Made by a program: the position numbers and the translations under genes | Notes under the pieces: model-generated | Seen by the model: the letters and a program-made list of their open reading frames with translations, nothing else | The model's database searches: none | Told to the model about the DNA's origin: nothing | Assembly (NCBI GenBank): GCA_036365455.1 | Contig: JAWQUS010000026.1 | Coordinates: 16,696,001 to 16,760,000 of the forward strand | Direction of reading: 5' to 3' | Length of the DNA stretch: 64,000 nucleotides | From: Macrosoma leucophasiata | Taxonomy: Eukaryota > Arthropoda > Insecta > Lepidoptera > Hedylidae | Part shown: piece by piece, positions 1 to 9,905 of the stretch | How positions within the stretch are numbered: position 1 is the stretch's first letter | Layout of the letters: the number at the start of each line of letters is the position of its first letter

Positions 1-169
1 TGTAACAGGTGGCAAGCCTGAATTCCAGGCTCGCCACCTGTTTCAGAAATGGAAAAATCCCAATAGAACCAAATTTAAAGGACTTTAGACCATTATCTCT
101 GATAACCCCCGACCCGGGAATCGAACCCAAGACCTCAGCGTAGTAGTAGTGGCCGGCTACCGAGGCAGT
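1..169 (-). mobile_element. SINE-B copy, inverted, internally deleted
   Basis: This is the reverse complement of the tRNA-headed SINE found complete at 443-748. The tRNA-like head lies at the right end, with a pol III B-box complement (GGGAATCGAACCC) near 116-128, and the tail runs to the left edge of the window. The tail has lost sequence, and a short palindrome remains at about 3-41. It faces the copy at 443-748 across a family A copy, forming a large imperfect inverted repeat. Confidence 0.8.
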
Positions 170-413
170 TTTTTACGTAATAATACCATAAAAGCATGCA
201 GTTCAAAGTCTTATGTAAACTACATCAAAACAGAGATGAAAATGGAGATACGTTACCACCACTGATGCCTAGGTTATTTTGCCTCTGTGGTGGAAATTAC
301 GAGGCCATATATCGTCATGTAACTGGTACACGACAGTGCTAAACATGACCATTTAGCACCAGATAGTTTAGCGTCTACACCATCGAGCTCCATCATTCTC
401 TACCACTAGTAAA
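170..413 (-). mobile_element. Family A retroposon copy, diverged
   Basis: A degenerate copy of the A-tailed repeat best preserved at 13080-13374 and 57207-57494. Recognisable blocks are the AGCATGCAGTTCA region near the left end and the CTCTACCAC block near 400-408, which is the reverse complement of the family's start. It separates two oppositely oriented SINE-B copies. Confidence 0.75.
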
Positions 414-442
414 ATGTAAAATATCAATTGAATTAGATTAAT

Positions 443-748
443 CAACTGCCTCGGTAGCCTAGTGGTAGCAGGCCACTACTACTACGCTGAGGTCCTGGGT
501 TCGATTCCCGGGTAGGGGGTTATCAGAGATAAAAAGCCTTTATCTCTGGTTCTATTGGGATTTTTCCATTTTCTGGAAATTTCCCAGTACCTCAAAGTTT
601 GGTAATGTGCCCGGAGATGTCAACAGGCTCGCCACCTGTTACATGGGCCAAAACGTAACCGGCGAATCGTGGGTGTTTGCATGTATGCTTGAATGCATGC
701 ATTTACCTCTGCCTACCCCTTCGGGGATTACAGGCGTGAAGTTACGTT
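443..748 (+). mobile_element. SINE-B, full-length tRNA-derived SINE with 11-bp target duplication
   Basis: The tRNA-like head has a pol III A box (TAGCCTAGTGG, 455-465) and B box (GGTTCGATTCC, 498-508). A tail shared with other copies in this window follows (TTATCAGAGATAAA, GGGATTTTTCCATTTT, CAGGCTCGCCACCTGTTAC). The direct repeat ATTAGATTAAT occurs at 432-442 and at 749-759 and flanks the unit exactly, as expected for a target-primed retrotransposition event. This copy therefore defines the family limits in this genome. It needs a partner LINE for mobility; none is intact here. Confidence 0.9.
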
Positions 749-759
749 ATTAGATTAAT

Positions 760-1500
760 GATGATGATAGATGACGGTATTAACATTTCAATATTTAATT
801 TTATTCCACGGTCCAGAAAACACTTGGTTTTATGTTGTAATCCGAAACAATCTTTATAATATTAACAAAACATAATTATACAATCTATTAAGATACCTGA
901 GTAATGTTAACGATGCTGGCGCAATTAAAAATTAATAAACAATCAATAACAATCGATTTTTTATCGTAAAGTGACATATATATGTGCATCAATCGATATT
1001 ATAGGTAATTAATGAAATTAAATATTGACAAACAAAATACCTACAGGCATACCAAACTGGAGAAAGTCCGTGATGAAATGATCGAGTAATAAAAATTGAC
1101 GAAGATCGAATCGGATCACGAGCGATGATTGGTTCCGTAGAACATAATTTTTCACACATGTCCCGCATAAAACTGGCTGGTGCTCGCGACTTTGTCAGAG
1201 CAGGATTAGTATTACACTTATAAATTATCCTTATAAATTGTAGCCTATGTGTTATTCTGCTGTAAGTAAAGTAAGTAAGTAAGTTAAGTAATCATCACTC
1301 AATTTACAGCAAGACATAGTAAAAGAAAAAAGAAGAAAAAACACTGCCTAAATTATAGCCGCTATAAAAAATATAAATGTAAAAAAAAATAAAAGAAAAG
1401 AAAAAGTGTGGACTTTTATGACAATATCTAATTAAGATTAAATTTAAGCGCAAAAGTAAAAGCGAGTTACAGTTTGATTTCAATAATTATTTGAGTGTGT
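760..1500. other. AT-rich stretch without recognised genes
   Basis: No conserved coding frame is visible. It holds a short GTAAGTAA-type tandem run at about 1263-1290 and A-rich tracts around 1380-1410. Confidence 0.6.
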
Positions 1501-1529
1501 TTTGTTGTTCGCTCGAGGGCGTTTGTAGG

Positions 1530-1608
1530 TGAGTGAATGGGTGTGTGCGTGTGTATGTGTGTCTGAGAGTCGGAGTGTGTGTGTATGTGCTTGTGTGCTT
1601 GTGTGTGT

Positions 1609-1649
<41 letters not shown>

Positions 1650-1690
1650 GTGAGTGTGTGTATGTGTGATTGTGTGCATGTGTGTGACGG
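1530..1690. repeat. GT-rich microsatellite
   Basis: An interrupted (GT)n tract, purest at about 1610-1650, with GTAT and GAGT interruptions. The Thr/His and Val/Cys open frames across it are an artefact of the dinucleotide repeat. Confidence 0.95.
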
Positions 1691-1789
1691 CTGCGTGGTG
1701 GAGCGGAATTTACGTGTCTAAAAGGAGTATTGGTAAGTAATAGGTAAGTTTTGGTCATGGGTAAGTTTTGCGTTATTTCGGCGTAAGAA

Positions 1790-2085
1790 TGAATAAAGGC
1801 ATGCTCCGATGGTTCGGGCATATAGAAAGAATGTCGAAAGAGTGAATGACTAAACAGATATACGATGCGAATGTGGATGGTTGCAAAGGTCCAGGAAGAC
1901 CAAGATTGACCTACCACGACCAAGTAGGTTGAGTATTGTCGGAATCGGCATGCATGTATGCAGAGAATGATGAATCTAGAAGAAGCACGGGAGGTGTGTC
2001 CGGACCGGGAAATCTGGCGCTCTACACTCTCTGCCTACTAAGGGACGTGGCGTTGGCGTGAAGATACATACATCATTTTTACGTG
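1790..2085 (+). pseudogene. Non-LTR retrotransposon 3' end, decayed reverse-transcriptase C-terminus
   Basis: The translated + strand reads LRWFGHIERM, then GRPRLTYHDQ after an in-frame stop, then a CRR-type tail and a 3' end of ACATACATAC type. LRWFGH and GRPR are the usual last conserved motifs of lepidopteran RTE/jockey-like LINE reverse transcriptases. The same 3' segment recurs at 44134-44447, 8225-8315, 8820-9125 (reverse) and 62386-62475. Stops and frameshifts show that this is a dead 5'-truncated copy. Confidence 0.7.
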
Positions 2086-2087
2086 AA

Positions 2088-2152
2088 AGAGTAACAAACA
2101 TCCATCCATACATACAAACTTTCGCGTTTAGAATATTAGAAGGATTTAATCC
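2088..2152 (-). mobile_element. Helitron-like terminal fragment, reversed
   Basis: The reverse complement begins ATCCTTCTAATATTCTAAAC followed by GCGAAAGTTTG, resembling the 5' terminus of the Helitron-like family at 23817-24009 and 49058-49440. It is truncated. Confidence 0.5.
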
Positions 2153-2224
2153 TCAATGTTCGTCAAAGGACCCATCAGAATATCAGCGTTGTAGCTCTTG
2201 CTGCAACAAATAGCTGAGACGGGT

Positions 2225-2395
2225 GCCATTTTTCCTGGCGTGGCTTCACATGACCATACCGTTTAAGTTTATTTATGTTAGTTGTCTCCTCTTTTTTATA
2301 TTTTTTACCTCTTTTCTGTTACATTATGTATGTTTGTATGTTGTGTGTTGTCAGTAAGTCATAAATGTATTTCTTTCTTTCTTTCTTTCTTTCAG
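2225..2395 (+). repeat. Diverged retroposon tail ending in (CTTT)n
   Basis: A T-rich segment ends with an ATAAATGTATTTC motif followed by (TTCT)n at 2371-2395. A similar ending occurs at 50340-50392. Similarity is confined to the tail, so the family is not identified. Confidence 0.4.
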
Positions 2396-2579
2396 CGTTT
2401 TTATGCCAGGGAGAGGCAAATAAGCATACAATTACCATTGATGGTCAACATCATTTGGCGGTAAGTGGATTAGGTAATCCGGTGGTGCCTAAACCCGCGA
2501 GGAAAAATTCGCCAGTCGGGTAAAGACTTATGTTGGCCGACTGTAATAATGAACCCAGTTCCGCGTGAAGTATTTTTCA

Positions 2580-2760
2580 TCTATTATATAAAAATAAGTC
2601 GCGTTTTCCTTCCTGACTTTATAACTCCAGAACGCACGAACCGATTTCCACGGTTTTGCATTCATTGGAAAGGTCTCGGACTCCGTGAGGTTTATAGCAA
2701 TAAGAAAATTCAGGATTATAAAACGACATCCATGCGGGCGAAGCCGCGGGCAACAGCTAG
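2580..2760 (+). mobile_element. Helitron-like non-autonomous element
   Basis: It starts with TC after an A, and ends with a GC hairpin (GCGGGCGAAGCCGC) followed about nine bases later by CTAG and a T. That TC...hairpin...CTRR layout with A|T insertion is the Helitron hallmark, and this hairpin is common at lepidopteran Helitron ends. It carries no Rep/Hel coding capacity. Confidence 0.7.
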
Positions 2761-3220
2761 TTCTATTATATAAAAAGTTTCCTTATCAGCGAGATATTGG
2801 CCATATATTTTTTCGACAAAGGTATTTTTTACTACTATTATTTTGATGGATGGATTGACGGACAAAATATATTATTTTCTTTTTGTTTGCGGAACTCTAA
2901 ACATGGTCGAGACATTCAATGTTCATAAATATTCATCCGTAATGGATGATTTAGCTGCATGGTTTCCCACAGGTGGGTTACATTATCGTATCCCATTATT
3001 TGGAGGCCAAAACATATTTAGATTCAGTGTTTTGCATGTAGGGTTGTCACATCCTAAAACAAGGAGGTTTCGGATATCTTCTATGCCGGATAACTTGCTT
3101 ACAAAATTGAAAAATACTTAAAATCATTCATGCTAAGCAGCATTGGCTTTCATAAACATAGCATTGCATTAATGTACTTACTTATTTTAAAAAATAATAT
3201 ATATTTGTTTATTATACAAA
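2761..3220 (+). other. No recognised gene; one unassigned 92-codon open frame
   Basis: An open frame at 2843-3121 has no recognisable motif, sits in repeat-rich AT DNA and has no supporting codon signature. I treat it as chance. Confidence 0.5.
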
Positions 3221-3221
3221 T

Positions 3222-3394
3222 ATATTTATTTTAAAGAAAATGGAAAGAAAAATTTGCCTGATTTGTCAGGCAGGACTTCGGTAGCTCAGTTGGAAGAGCG
3301 GCTGGACTAGATTCCCAGTGGCCGCGAGTTCGTGTCTCGCCTGAAGTCAAATTTTTCTTTCCATTTTTCTTTAAAATAAATAATATTTATTTCA
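3222..3394 (+). mobile_element. SINE-E tRNA-like head in fold-back arrangement
   Basis: A tRNA-like cloverleaf lies at about 3282-3356. Acceptor arms GACTTCG and TGAAGTC, a GCTC/GAGC D-stem and a GCGAG/CTCGC T-stem with loop TTCGTGT are all visible, but the anticodon arm pairs poorly. The tail AAATTTTTCTTTCCATTTTT follows, and its reverse complement also lies to the left at 3225-3255, so the unit is bounded by inverted copies of its own tail. Because of the shared tail and its recurrence at 23196-23345 and 41629-42020, I call it a SINE and not a tRNA gene. Confidence 0.75.
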
Positions 3395-3700
3395 AATTTA
3401 TCAACAATACCAAGTTTAAATGTTTCACAATAACAATTTCTTTACCGGAAGCATGGCAACCCTGACTATTATGGAGTGTTATTGATCAATCAATAGTTGT
3501 ACTCCGTTATCGGGCAGCCAGCCGATCCGTCTAAGCACATGACGCATAATTACTAATTATAATTAATTAGGCCCGCCCTCGCTCACACTACCGGGGATAC
3601 GGTTTCATAAGATTATAGCTGGTTGAATTTATGTCATTAAAATTCTAAATAATAGTTAAAACTGATAAGTGAATTCTTAAACTCCTATACATAATTATAT
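3395..3700. other. No recognised gene
   Basis: Mixed AT-rich sequence; I see neither a conserved frame nor a clear repeat. Confidence 0.5.
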
Positions 3701-3702
3701 CA

Positions 3703-4031
3703 TTATTTTTTATGTTATGAAGGTTTTCCACCTTCATAACATAAAAAATAATGACATCAATGTGAACTACAAGCATGTAGTTCACATTGATGTAAAGTGA
3801 TGACTGCAGCCTATAGATCTACACGAAAACCACAATCAAAATGCAGATGCGTTGCCCTCTCATGCACCTCTGTGACCTTAGTTATTATGTCTCTGTGATA
3901 GTTATTACGGAGCCATACATTACCATCTTACCGGAACACGATAGTGCTGAACATTATAATTTGGCGACAGATAGATAGAGCGGTGGTGCCTACGCCCTCG
4001 AGTGCCTGCACTGCTACTCTACCACCAGTAA
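3703..4031 (-). mobile_element. Family A copy preceded by two hairpins
   Basis: A family A copy in minus orientation, ending with the CTACCAC..AGTAA block at about 4020-4031. Its 3' end (left side) is duplicated into two perfect or near-perfect hairpins: TTATGTTATGAAGG with its complement at 3707-3750, and ACATCAATGTGAACTAC with its complement at 3752-3793. Confidence 0.8.
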
Positions 4032-4113
4032 AATATTATAAAACAATGTCCCCCGCCGCGTCTGTCTGTCCGTGTTCTTTGCGTCATAAAAAACAAAAAA
4101 GAAAATTATTGCT

Positions 4114-4315
4114 TCTGTGACTGACATTACGGGGAAATACATTACCATCTCAATCACGATAGTGCTCCACTACCCGTTGGCGATAGACATATTAGGTCAT
4201 ATTAGGTCATTCGGCGGAACGTCGAAATATCCATTCTATACGTATTATTACATATTTTTTGACACGGTGGTGCGTCCTCGAGCTCCCGAAACAGGAACTC
4301 TACCACCAGTAACAT
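4114..4315 (-). mobile_element. Partial family A with embedded family C fragment
   Basis: The left part (ACATTACGG.., CACGATAGTGCT) and the right part (CTCGAGCTCC.., CTCTACCACCAGTAA) are family A. The middle, 4205-4256, matches the reverse complement of the first 50 bases of family C (TCCATTCTATACGTA, ATTATTACATAT). This suggests a decayed insertion. Confidence 0.6.
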
Positions 4316-5160
4316 TGCTTATCAAAAGCTATTCAACATGGGGGGTGTAAATGAGCTGGACAAACCCTTGATTAATGCCAGGACACATCTCGGCCCCGGC
4401 CTGTGTACACGGACTCACGGATGCACTGTTTACAATTAAACGCGATAAGGCACGAAATGCTATCTGCCTTAGTTATAGTGGCTTGGGTGTGCGTTAATTA
4501 CGCATGAATGTATTTTTTTTATAGTGAAAGTAGAATATGAGTGTTCATTGATACTGGCGCTCACGAGAGACTGTTTCGCTGCGAGATCAAGTTATAAATG
4601 AGAGGTACCGCATCAGAATGAAGTTATAGACATAGTCCAATGTAAAGCATAAGTGCTTAAAAAACTTAAGTGGCAACGAATAGGTAGGACACTAAGCTCG
4701 AAGAACCGATAGCTCAACGGGCAGAAAGACTCTAGAGTGGGGACCATGCAGCCCATCATGGCAGCCCAGGACCAGGCAGTTGTGAGTATTTCTGGAGAAG
4801 GCTACGTAATGTACTGTACGGATCTGTAATTTCCGGCACAGATTCTGCACGCTTGTTTACCACATTCATGACAAAAAAAAAATAAGGAATGAGAGTAAAA
4901 TGGAAGGATTAGGAATCGAAATGTTTTAGTAATCACTTTTACTATGGGTAGGTATTGTAAGTATATATACATATGTGGAATAGAAGCACCTGTGTATTAT
5001 TAGTTTTTTTATAATTCTATTTTCCACTCGCCTCTTGTGATAGGACTACTCAACTGTTCAATTCAAATTTGCACTACTTCAACGCATTATGGTAACCCCA
5101 TTACATTAGCGAGACGACTAAATACATCATAGGAACAATGTATGGGGGCAATACGCGACA
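4316..5160. other. No recognised gene
   Basis: AT-rich with no conserved frame. An A-run lies near 4873-4882. Nothing else is assignable. Confidence 0.5.
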
Positions 5161-5186
5161 CGTGTCATTTTCTCATCGGGCCCTCT

Positions 5187-5222
5187 GGTGGTGAGCGGTG
5201 AGTGGTGAGTGGTGAGTGGTGG
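5187..5222. repeat. Short tandem repeat GGTGAGT
   Basis: About five imperfect copies of a GGTGAGT/GGTGAGC heptamer in a row. Confidence 0.8.
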
Positions 5223-5484
5223 CGTGACTGACGATCATTAGTGTCATATCGGTAATCATCTGGGGTTCTCTTAATGCGTTGTTGCGAATATTAATAGAAA
5301 AGTCGAATAAGAAGATTGTGTTTTGTTACTGGTAGAGCATCAGTGACGGTGCTCGTGGGTATAAGCATCATCGCATTATCAAATCTACTTACCGCTAAAT
5401 GGTAGTACATCCGTAATACAAGTTCACCCTAGTGGGTGCACTTAAGTAACTTAAAAATACTGTGCACGTTTTTTATGTTTAGAA

Positions 5485-5752
5485 GGTGGCAAACAAGCTT
5501 GCAGCTCACATTGGTGTTAAGTGATGGCTGCAGCCTATAGACATATACACAAAAACCAGAGGTCAAAATACAGATGCGTTGCCACCCCTGAGACCTAAGT
5601 TGTTATGTCTCTGTGATAGTTATCACGGGGCCATACATTACCATCTAACCGGAACACGATAGTGCTGAATACTATCATTTGGGGGCAGATAGAGGTAATG
5701 CGGTGGTGCCTACGGCCGCGAGCTCCGTCACTAGAGCTCTACCACCAGTAAG
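5485..5752 (-). mobile_element. Family A copy
   Basis: A nearly full-length minus copy. It starts at GGTGGCAAACAAGCTTGCAG and ends GAGCTCTACCACCAGTAA. Moderately diverged, in the subfamily with GTCTCTGTGATAGTTAT instead of GCCTCTGTGCCGGAAAT. Confidence 0.85.
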
Positions 5753-6071
5753 AAACGCACGTGTGTCAGACTCGCACTTAGCCGGTTTTTTATCGACAAA
5801 GTTTAATCAAATTCCATGTTATATACATTTGTAATTAATATTCATTTTCCCTTTATCTATTTATTAATTTCTGCAAAGATCCACGCATGTTTGTGGGATG
5901 TACCAGGTTTGCAGCGCGAGTGAGATGGTATCGTGGCTCGTAAATAAGGCACGGCCCGCAGCCGTAGCGACAAGTGCGCCAATTAGGGCTGGGACGAACG
6001 GAGAAAAATGTCGCGCGACCTTTATTTGTGGGTACCGTCAGCATAGTAGGTAAATTAAAAATTATTCAATT
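5753..6071. other. No recognised gene
   Basis: It contains a mildly GC-richer patch at 5880-6045 with an unassigned short open frame on the minus strand and no recognisable domain. Confidence 0.5.
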
Positions 6072-6220
6072 TTGAAATAAAACTATTTTTACGGATTTAT
6101 CTCGCGTATATTAAACTTAAATGATTTTTAAAATCAACCCGGTCGATTTTCAGCTTCCGTGGTCCCGGGCAGACAGTTTAATATACGCGAGATAAATCCG
6201 TAAAAATAGTTTTATTTCAA
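6072..6220. mobile_element. Fold-back element with perfect 46-bp terminal inverted repeats
   Basis: Arms 6072-6117 and 6175-6220 are perfect reverse complements over 46 bases and flank a 57-base centre containing CCGTGGTCCCGGGCA. No coding capacity. The size and structure fit a miniature inverted-repeat element. No target duplication is convincing. Confidence 0.8.
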
Positions 6221-6415
6221 TGAGTGTAGCTCGCGAAAACCTAAGAACATATAATGATTCAATTTGCTAGTAGGTATAATATGAAACGTAGGTTTTACAT
6301 TTTCTTTAAGTTTCCGACTGCCATCGTCAAGGTATGGTAATAAGCCGGGAGAAGTTAATAGGCGCGTCATCTATTCCACGGAACAAAAACAAAACTGGCG
6401 AATAGTGGGTGTTCG

Positions 6416-6480
6416 CATGTAGGTAAAAATTAATTTACTCACAGGAAAATGGAAAGATCCCAATGGACTACTCTACTACC
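6416..6480 (+). mobile_element. SINE-B tail fragment, left arm of a large inverted repeat
   Basis: It contains GGAAAATGGAAAGATCCCAA, the tail motif of SINE-B in reverse sense. The same sequence lies inverted at 7347-7405. Together with the adjoining family A pieces these form imperfect arms of about 170 bases flanking 6600-7235. Confidence 0.65.
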
Positions 6481-6718
6481 ACGGTGGAAGAGTAGTAGAG
6501 TAGAGTAGAGTAGAGTATCTCGACGTCAAGGATCTCGAGGGCGAAGGCACTAGCGCATTAGCTATTCTATCTGCCGCTAAATGGTAGTGTTTAGCTTTAA
6601 CAACTACATTTTGACTTTGACTCTGGTTTTTGTGTAGATGTCTATAGGCTGCAGTGATCACCTAACATCCACGTGAACTGCATGCTTATTTCCCGCGTGA
6701 CTTACATAAAAAAAACCA
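6478..6718 (+). mobile_element. Family A copy with TAGAG tandem expansion
   Basis: Plus-oriented copy ending in TTACATAAAAAAAA. Near its start a (GTAGA/TAGAG)n run at 6489-6517 has expanded, and the middle of the element is deleted between the AAATGGTAGTG and CATTTTGACTTTG blocks. Confidence 0.75.
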
Positions 6719-6838
6719 GAGAGAGATAAAGGATTTGACATCGTCTTCTGTGATAGTCCCAGACCCGGGCATCGAACCCAGAATATTACGCTGGGGCGTA
6801 GTAGTAGTGGCCTACTACCACTGGAATACTGAGGCAGA
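6712..6838 (-). mobile_element. SINE-B head, inverted
   Basis: The B-box complement GGGCATCGAACCC lies at about 6767-6779 and the GTAGTAGTAGTGGCC block follows. Same family as 443-748, truncated in the tail. Confidence 0.8.
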
Positions 6839-7204
6839 GAAGTATTACCTAAGTATCTATTTTATCGAAGTAGTCTGGTAAGAATATAGTTTTTTTTACT
6901 GACGCTCCGCTTTAGGGTTGTCAACCGCAGCAAATGTACCTAAATAATTGAAAACTGTCATCGCAGCGCACGGGACATGCGCCCGCGCACCAACGTCCTC
7001 GAAAGGTGTTGCACATAATTACAACAGCCCTCTCTTTATTTCCCTTTTATGGTGCCAATTAAGGACTTTTTTAGATAGTAAACTTTTTAAAACAGAAGAT
7101 AATTTCATAGAATTGTCTCGCCTTGTTTGTTTTCTTACGCAGCGAACGCATTTTTTCATTGTGCCGCATCACACCTGTCTCAATTTGTATCTTTTTTTTC
7201 TATT

Positions 7205-7405
7205 TAACATTACATTGGCTGACCGGAAGACGATAGTGCTGAACACACTTGGCGGCAGATAGATTAGGTAATGCGTTGGTGCCTATGCTATCGAGATCCT
7301 CGACGTCGAGATACTCTACTCTACTATTCTACCACCATGGTGGTAGAGTACCATTGGGATTTTTCCATTTTCCCGTGGGTAAATTAATTTTTACATACCT
7401 ACATT
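7205..7405 (-). mobile_element. Family A fragment plus SINE-B tail, right arm of inverted repeat
   Basis: 7205-7347 is a minus family A fragment (CACGATAGTGCTGAAC-like to CTACCACCATGG). 7347-7405 is the SINE-B tail. The order is the mirror image of 6416-6600, including the expanded TACTCTACTC run. Confidence 0.7.
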
Positions 7406-7412
7406 CGGTACT

Positions 7413-8068
7413 CTATTTTTTTAATGTAATGGAAGTCGCAAACAAGCATGCAGTTCACATTGATGTTAAGTGATGACTGCAGCCTATACCCTACACCCAC
7501 ACAAAGACCAAGGTCAAAATGCAGATGCGTTACCACTCCTGAGGCCTAAGGTGTTATCAATTCATTTATTGTTCGACCATCCAGGATCATAATACATTAA
7601 TACATTACAATAACAAATAATAATCTATACTTATAATAAACCTGTAGAAGTGTGAATTCTGTACATTAAAAATATAAAAAAAAAAAATACCAGGGGATGT
7701 TACTAGATCGACACTGAACACAAATATGTGATTATGATTTTTTTTTCTTTCTGTCTGTCCGTCCGTTTGTTTAAGCATCACACAAAATCCGTCGGTCCGA
7801 TTACGATGAAACTTGATATAATTATTAGTTTGGTTCAAAAGTATTATGATATTGAAATTTATTGGACATCACATTCATATCATTCCAGTGTCTAACAATT
7901 GGGCAGTCAGTTATGCCTCTGTGCTGGAAATTACAGGGTCATACATTATTACCACCTGACCGGAACACGATAGTGCTGAACACTACCATTTAGCGGCAAG
8001 TATATTAGGTAATAATACGGTGGTGCCTACGCCCGCGAGCTCCGTCACTGGAGCTCTACCATCAGTTT
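7413..8068 (-). mobile_element. Family A copy split by a 355-bp insertion
   Basis: The 3' half is 7413-7555 and the 5' half is 7911-8068. The interruption lies inside the GGTGTTATGCCTCTGTG block, and GTTAT is present on both sides. The insert (about 7556-7910) begins ATTCATTTATTG and includes a CTATACTTATAATAAACC motif like a Helitron-like start and a GTCTGTCCGTCCGTTTGT run. It is non-coding. Confidence 0.7.
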
Positions 8069-8224
8069 TGAACTTAAAAATGGTACTAAGAGTTAAGTAC
8101 TAAGGGTTATGGAGCATTACTATTACAGGGGTTAAACAAATTAAGCTCCAGGACAACGCACCTGCATTAATTTGAACTCCGGTTTTGTGTAGATATCTAT
8201 AGGATGCAATATACACTTATAATA

Positions 8225-8315
8225 AGGTAGAAGCACGGGAGGTATGTCAGGACCAGGATATCTGGCGCTCCACATTCTCTGCCTACCCCGTAGGGGACCT
8301 GCCGTGAAGATATAT
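8225..8315 (+). mobile_element. LINE 3' terminal fragment
   Basis: A short copy of the LINE end also at 1980-2085, 44345-44447 and 62386-62475 (TCAGGACC..GGATATCTGGCG, CTCTGCCTACCCCGT, GTGAAGATA). No open frame of note. Confidence 0.65.
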
Positions 8316-8819
8316 ACATCAGGCCACCATCATTATATTAAACTTTCTATAAACCTCTATAGACAAATAATAGTTAAGTATCTTATAATATCCAATCAAA
8401 ACAAAACACAAGTTTCATTAAAAAGGAATGAAAAAAAAAATCCCTCCTCCGTCTTAAAACGTCAACCGCTCTAGTTTATGTCGAGGGCGGACAAAATTTA
8501 CGCGATGTGATCCCAGGCGAGGAGTTGATTCCACGAATATCCCCCGGGATCTGAGCTGTATCCTGTATTAGTGTCCGGGTCGCCTGGGTTCGGCTTTAAG
8601 TTAATTGAAACAAAACTTTAATACTTTGCTAGTTTTCTCTGTAATTACTTTCTTCGCTGATTTACGTTTAGACGTTTTGAAGTTTTTCAGACTCAGGAAA
8701 AAAAACTTTTAAAACAAAGGTATGTTTACTACTATCTACTGCATATAATAAGGAATAGTAGAAAGGTAATATATAAATTAAATAAAATAAAATATAAAAA
8801 ATAAAATACCTTCGCTTTC
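8316..8819. other. No recognised gene
   Basis: Mixed sequence with AATAAAATAAAATATAAAA runs at about 8780-8810. Nothing assignable. Confidence 0.5.
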
Positions 8820-9125
8820 ACTCATAAGCCTGCTGTAAAAGTTGTGCGGGTACAACGCCACGGAAGATCGGGAGGCACAATTATAAACCAGTCGAGCTTT
8901 CGATTATCTTGATAATATTTCATATTTAAGTATGTATCATGACGGCCATTCCTACGGGGTAGGCAAGGAGTGTGGAGCGCCAGATATCCCAGTCCAGATA
9001 TTCCTCCAGTGCTTCTTTTACCTTGATCATTCTCTTCATACATGCACGCCGATTCTGAAGACTTTTCACTCCACCCTCAGACAATATTCGACTTATTTGG
9101 TCATGGTAGGTCAGATAATATTTCA
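8820..9125 (-). pseudogene. LINE reverse-transcriptase C-terminal fragment
   Basis: On the minus strand 9126-8926 reads YHDQISRILSEGG, then NRRACMKRMIKVKEALEEY, then WDIWRSTLLAYPVG. This is the C-terminal arrangement of lepidopteran RTE-like reverse transcriptases: a GRPR..-DQ segment, a CM-type Cys motif and a terminal W-R-S-x-x-x-AYP motif. The YHDQ segment follows in frame with fewer lesions than at 1790-2085, so this copy is younger. The upstream part of the LINE is absent. Confidence 0.7.
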
Positions 9126-9637
9126 TAAGTTTAGTATTTCAACGATATTGAAATTAAGACTACCTATTCATAAGCATTACTCGATAATAAAATCACAACA
9201 ATTTCGAAAAGCACTCCATCAAAACACAACACAAATACCCGTCCAAATGAAGATTTCACATGCGTCGCAGAGAAAAAAGGCGAACGGTAATTAGAACATC
9301 GTTTAAAGCGTTTGGAGCGACGTCGCGTCGGCCCGCCGCGCTCGGAGGAAGTCCTAATTAAATCGCCATACGTCACGTCATGCCGCGCGCGTACCATCGG
9401 TTCTCATTATGTCAATTACACGCGAGATGCGTTCCGGGGAAAACACCGTTTGAGTTCAAAGTCAATTCTTAATTTGTGAAATATTTTGGTATGTCAAAAC
9501 AATTGTATATCACAAATCCGTAGGAACTCAAGTCACAGTTCTTTTTGCAATTGATTTATACCACTTGGCAAACAAGCATGATTGTTTCCCACCTTCACAT
9601 TAAAGAATTATTTATTATACAAAAGAACTATTATTTC
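9126..9637. other. No recognised gene; one GC patch
   Basis: 9300-9400 is GC-richer (GCGACGTCGCGTCGGCCCGC) but without a convincing frame or motif. Confidence 0.45.
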
Positions 9638-9905
9638 TACTGGTGGTAGAGCTCCAGTGACGGAGTTCGCGGGCGTAGGCACCACAGCATTACCTAATAT
9701 ACTTGCCGCTTATAATGGTAGTGTTCAGCACTGTCGTGTTCCGGTCAGGTGGTAATGTACGGCCCTGTAAATAACACCCCAGGCCTCAGGAGTGGTAACG
9801 CATCTGCATTTGACCTTGGTCTTTGTGTGGGTGTCTATAGGCTGCAGTCATCACTCAACATCAATGTGAACTGCATGCTTGTTTGCCACTTCCATTACAT
9901 AAGGA
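9638..9905 (+). mobile_element. Family A copy
   Basis: Full-length plus copy from TACTGGTGGTAGAGCTCCAG to CATTACATAAGGAAAA. Small deletion at the GAAATTACAGG block. Confidence 0.9.

Noticed and set aside
1467..1923. Thr/His-rich and Val/Cys-rich frames
   Set aside because: Translations of a GT microsatellite.
2843..3121. 92-codon open frame
   Set aside because: No motif, no composition shift, in the midst of repeats.
3282..3356. Possible tRNA gene
   Set aside because: Cloverleaf pairing is partly present, but the anticodon arm is defective and the same head plus tail recurs with a shared 3' sequence and inverted copies, so it is a tRNA-derived SINE.
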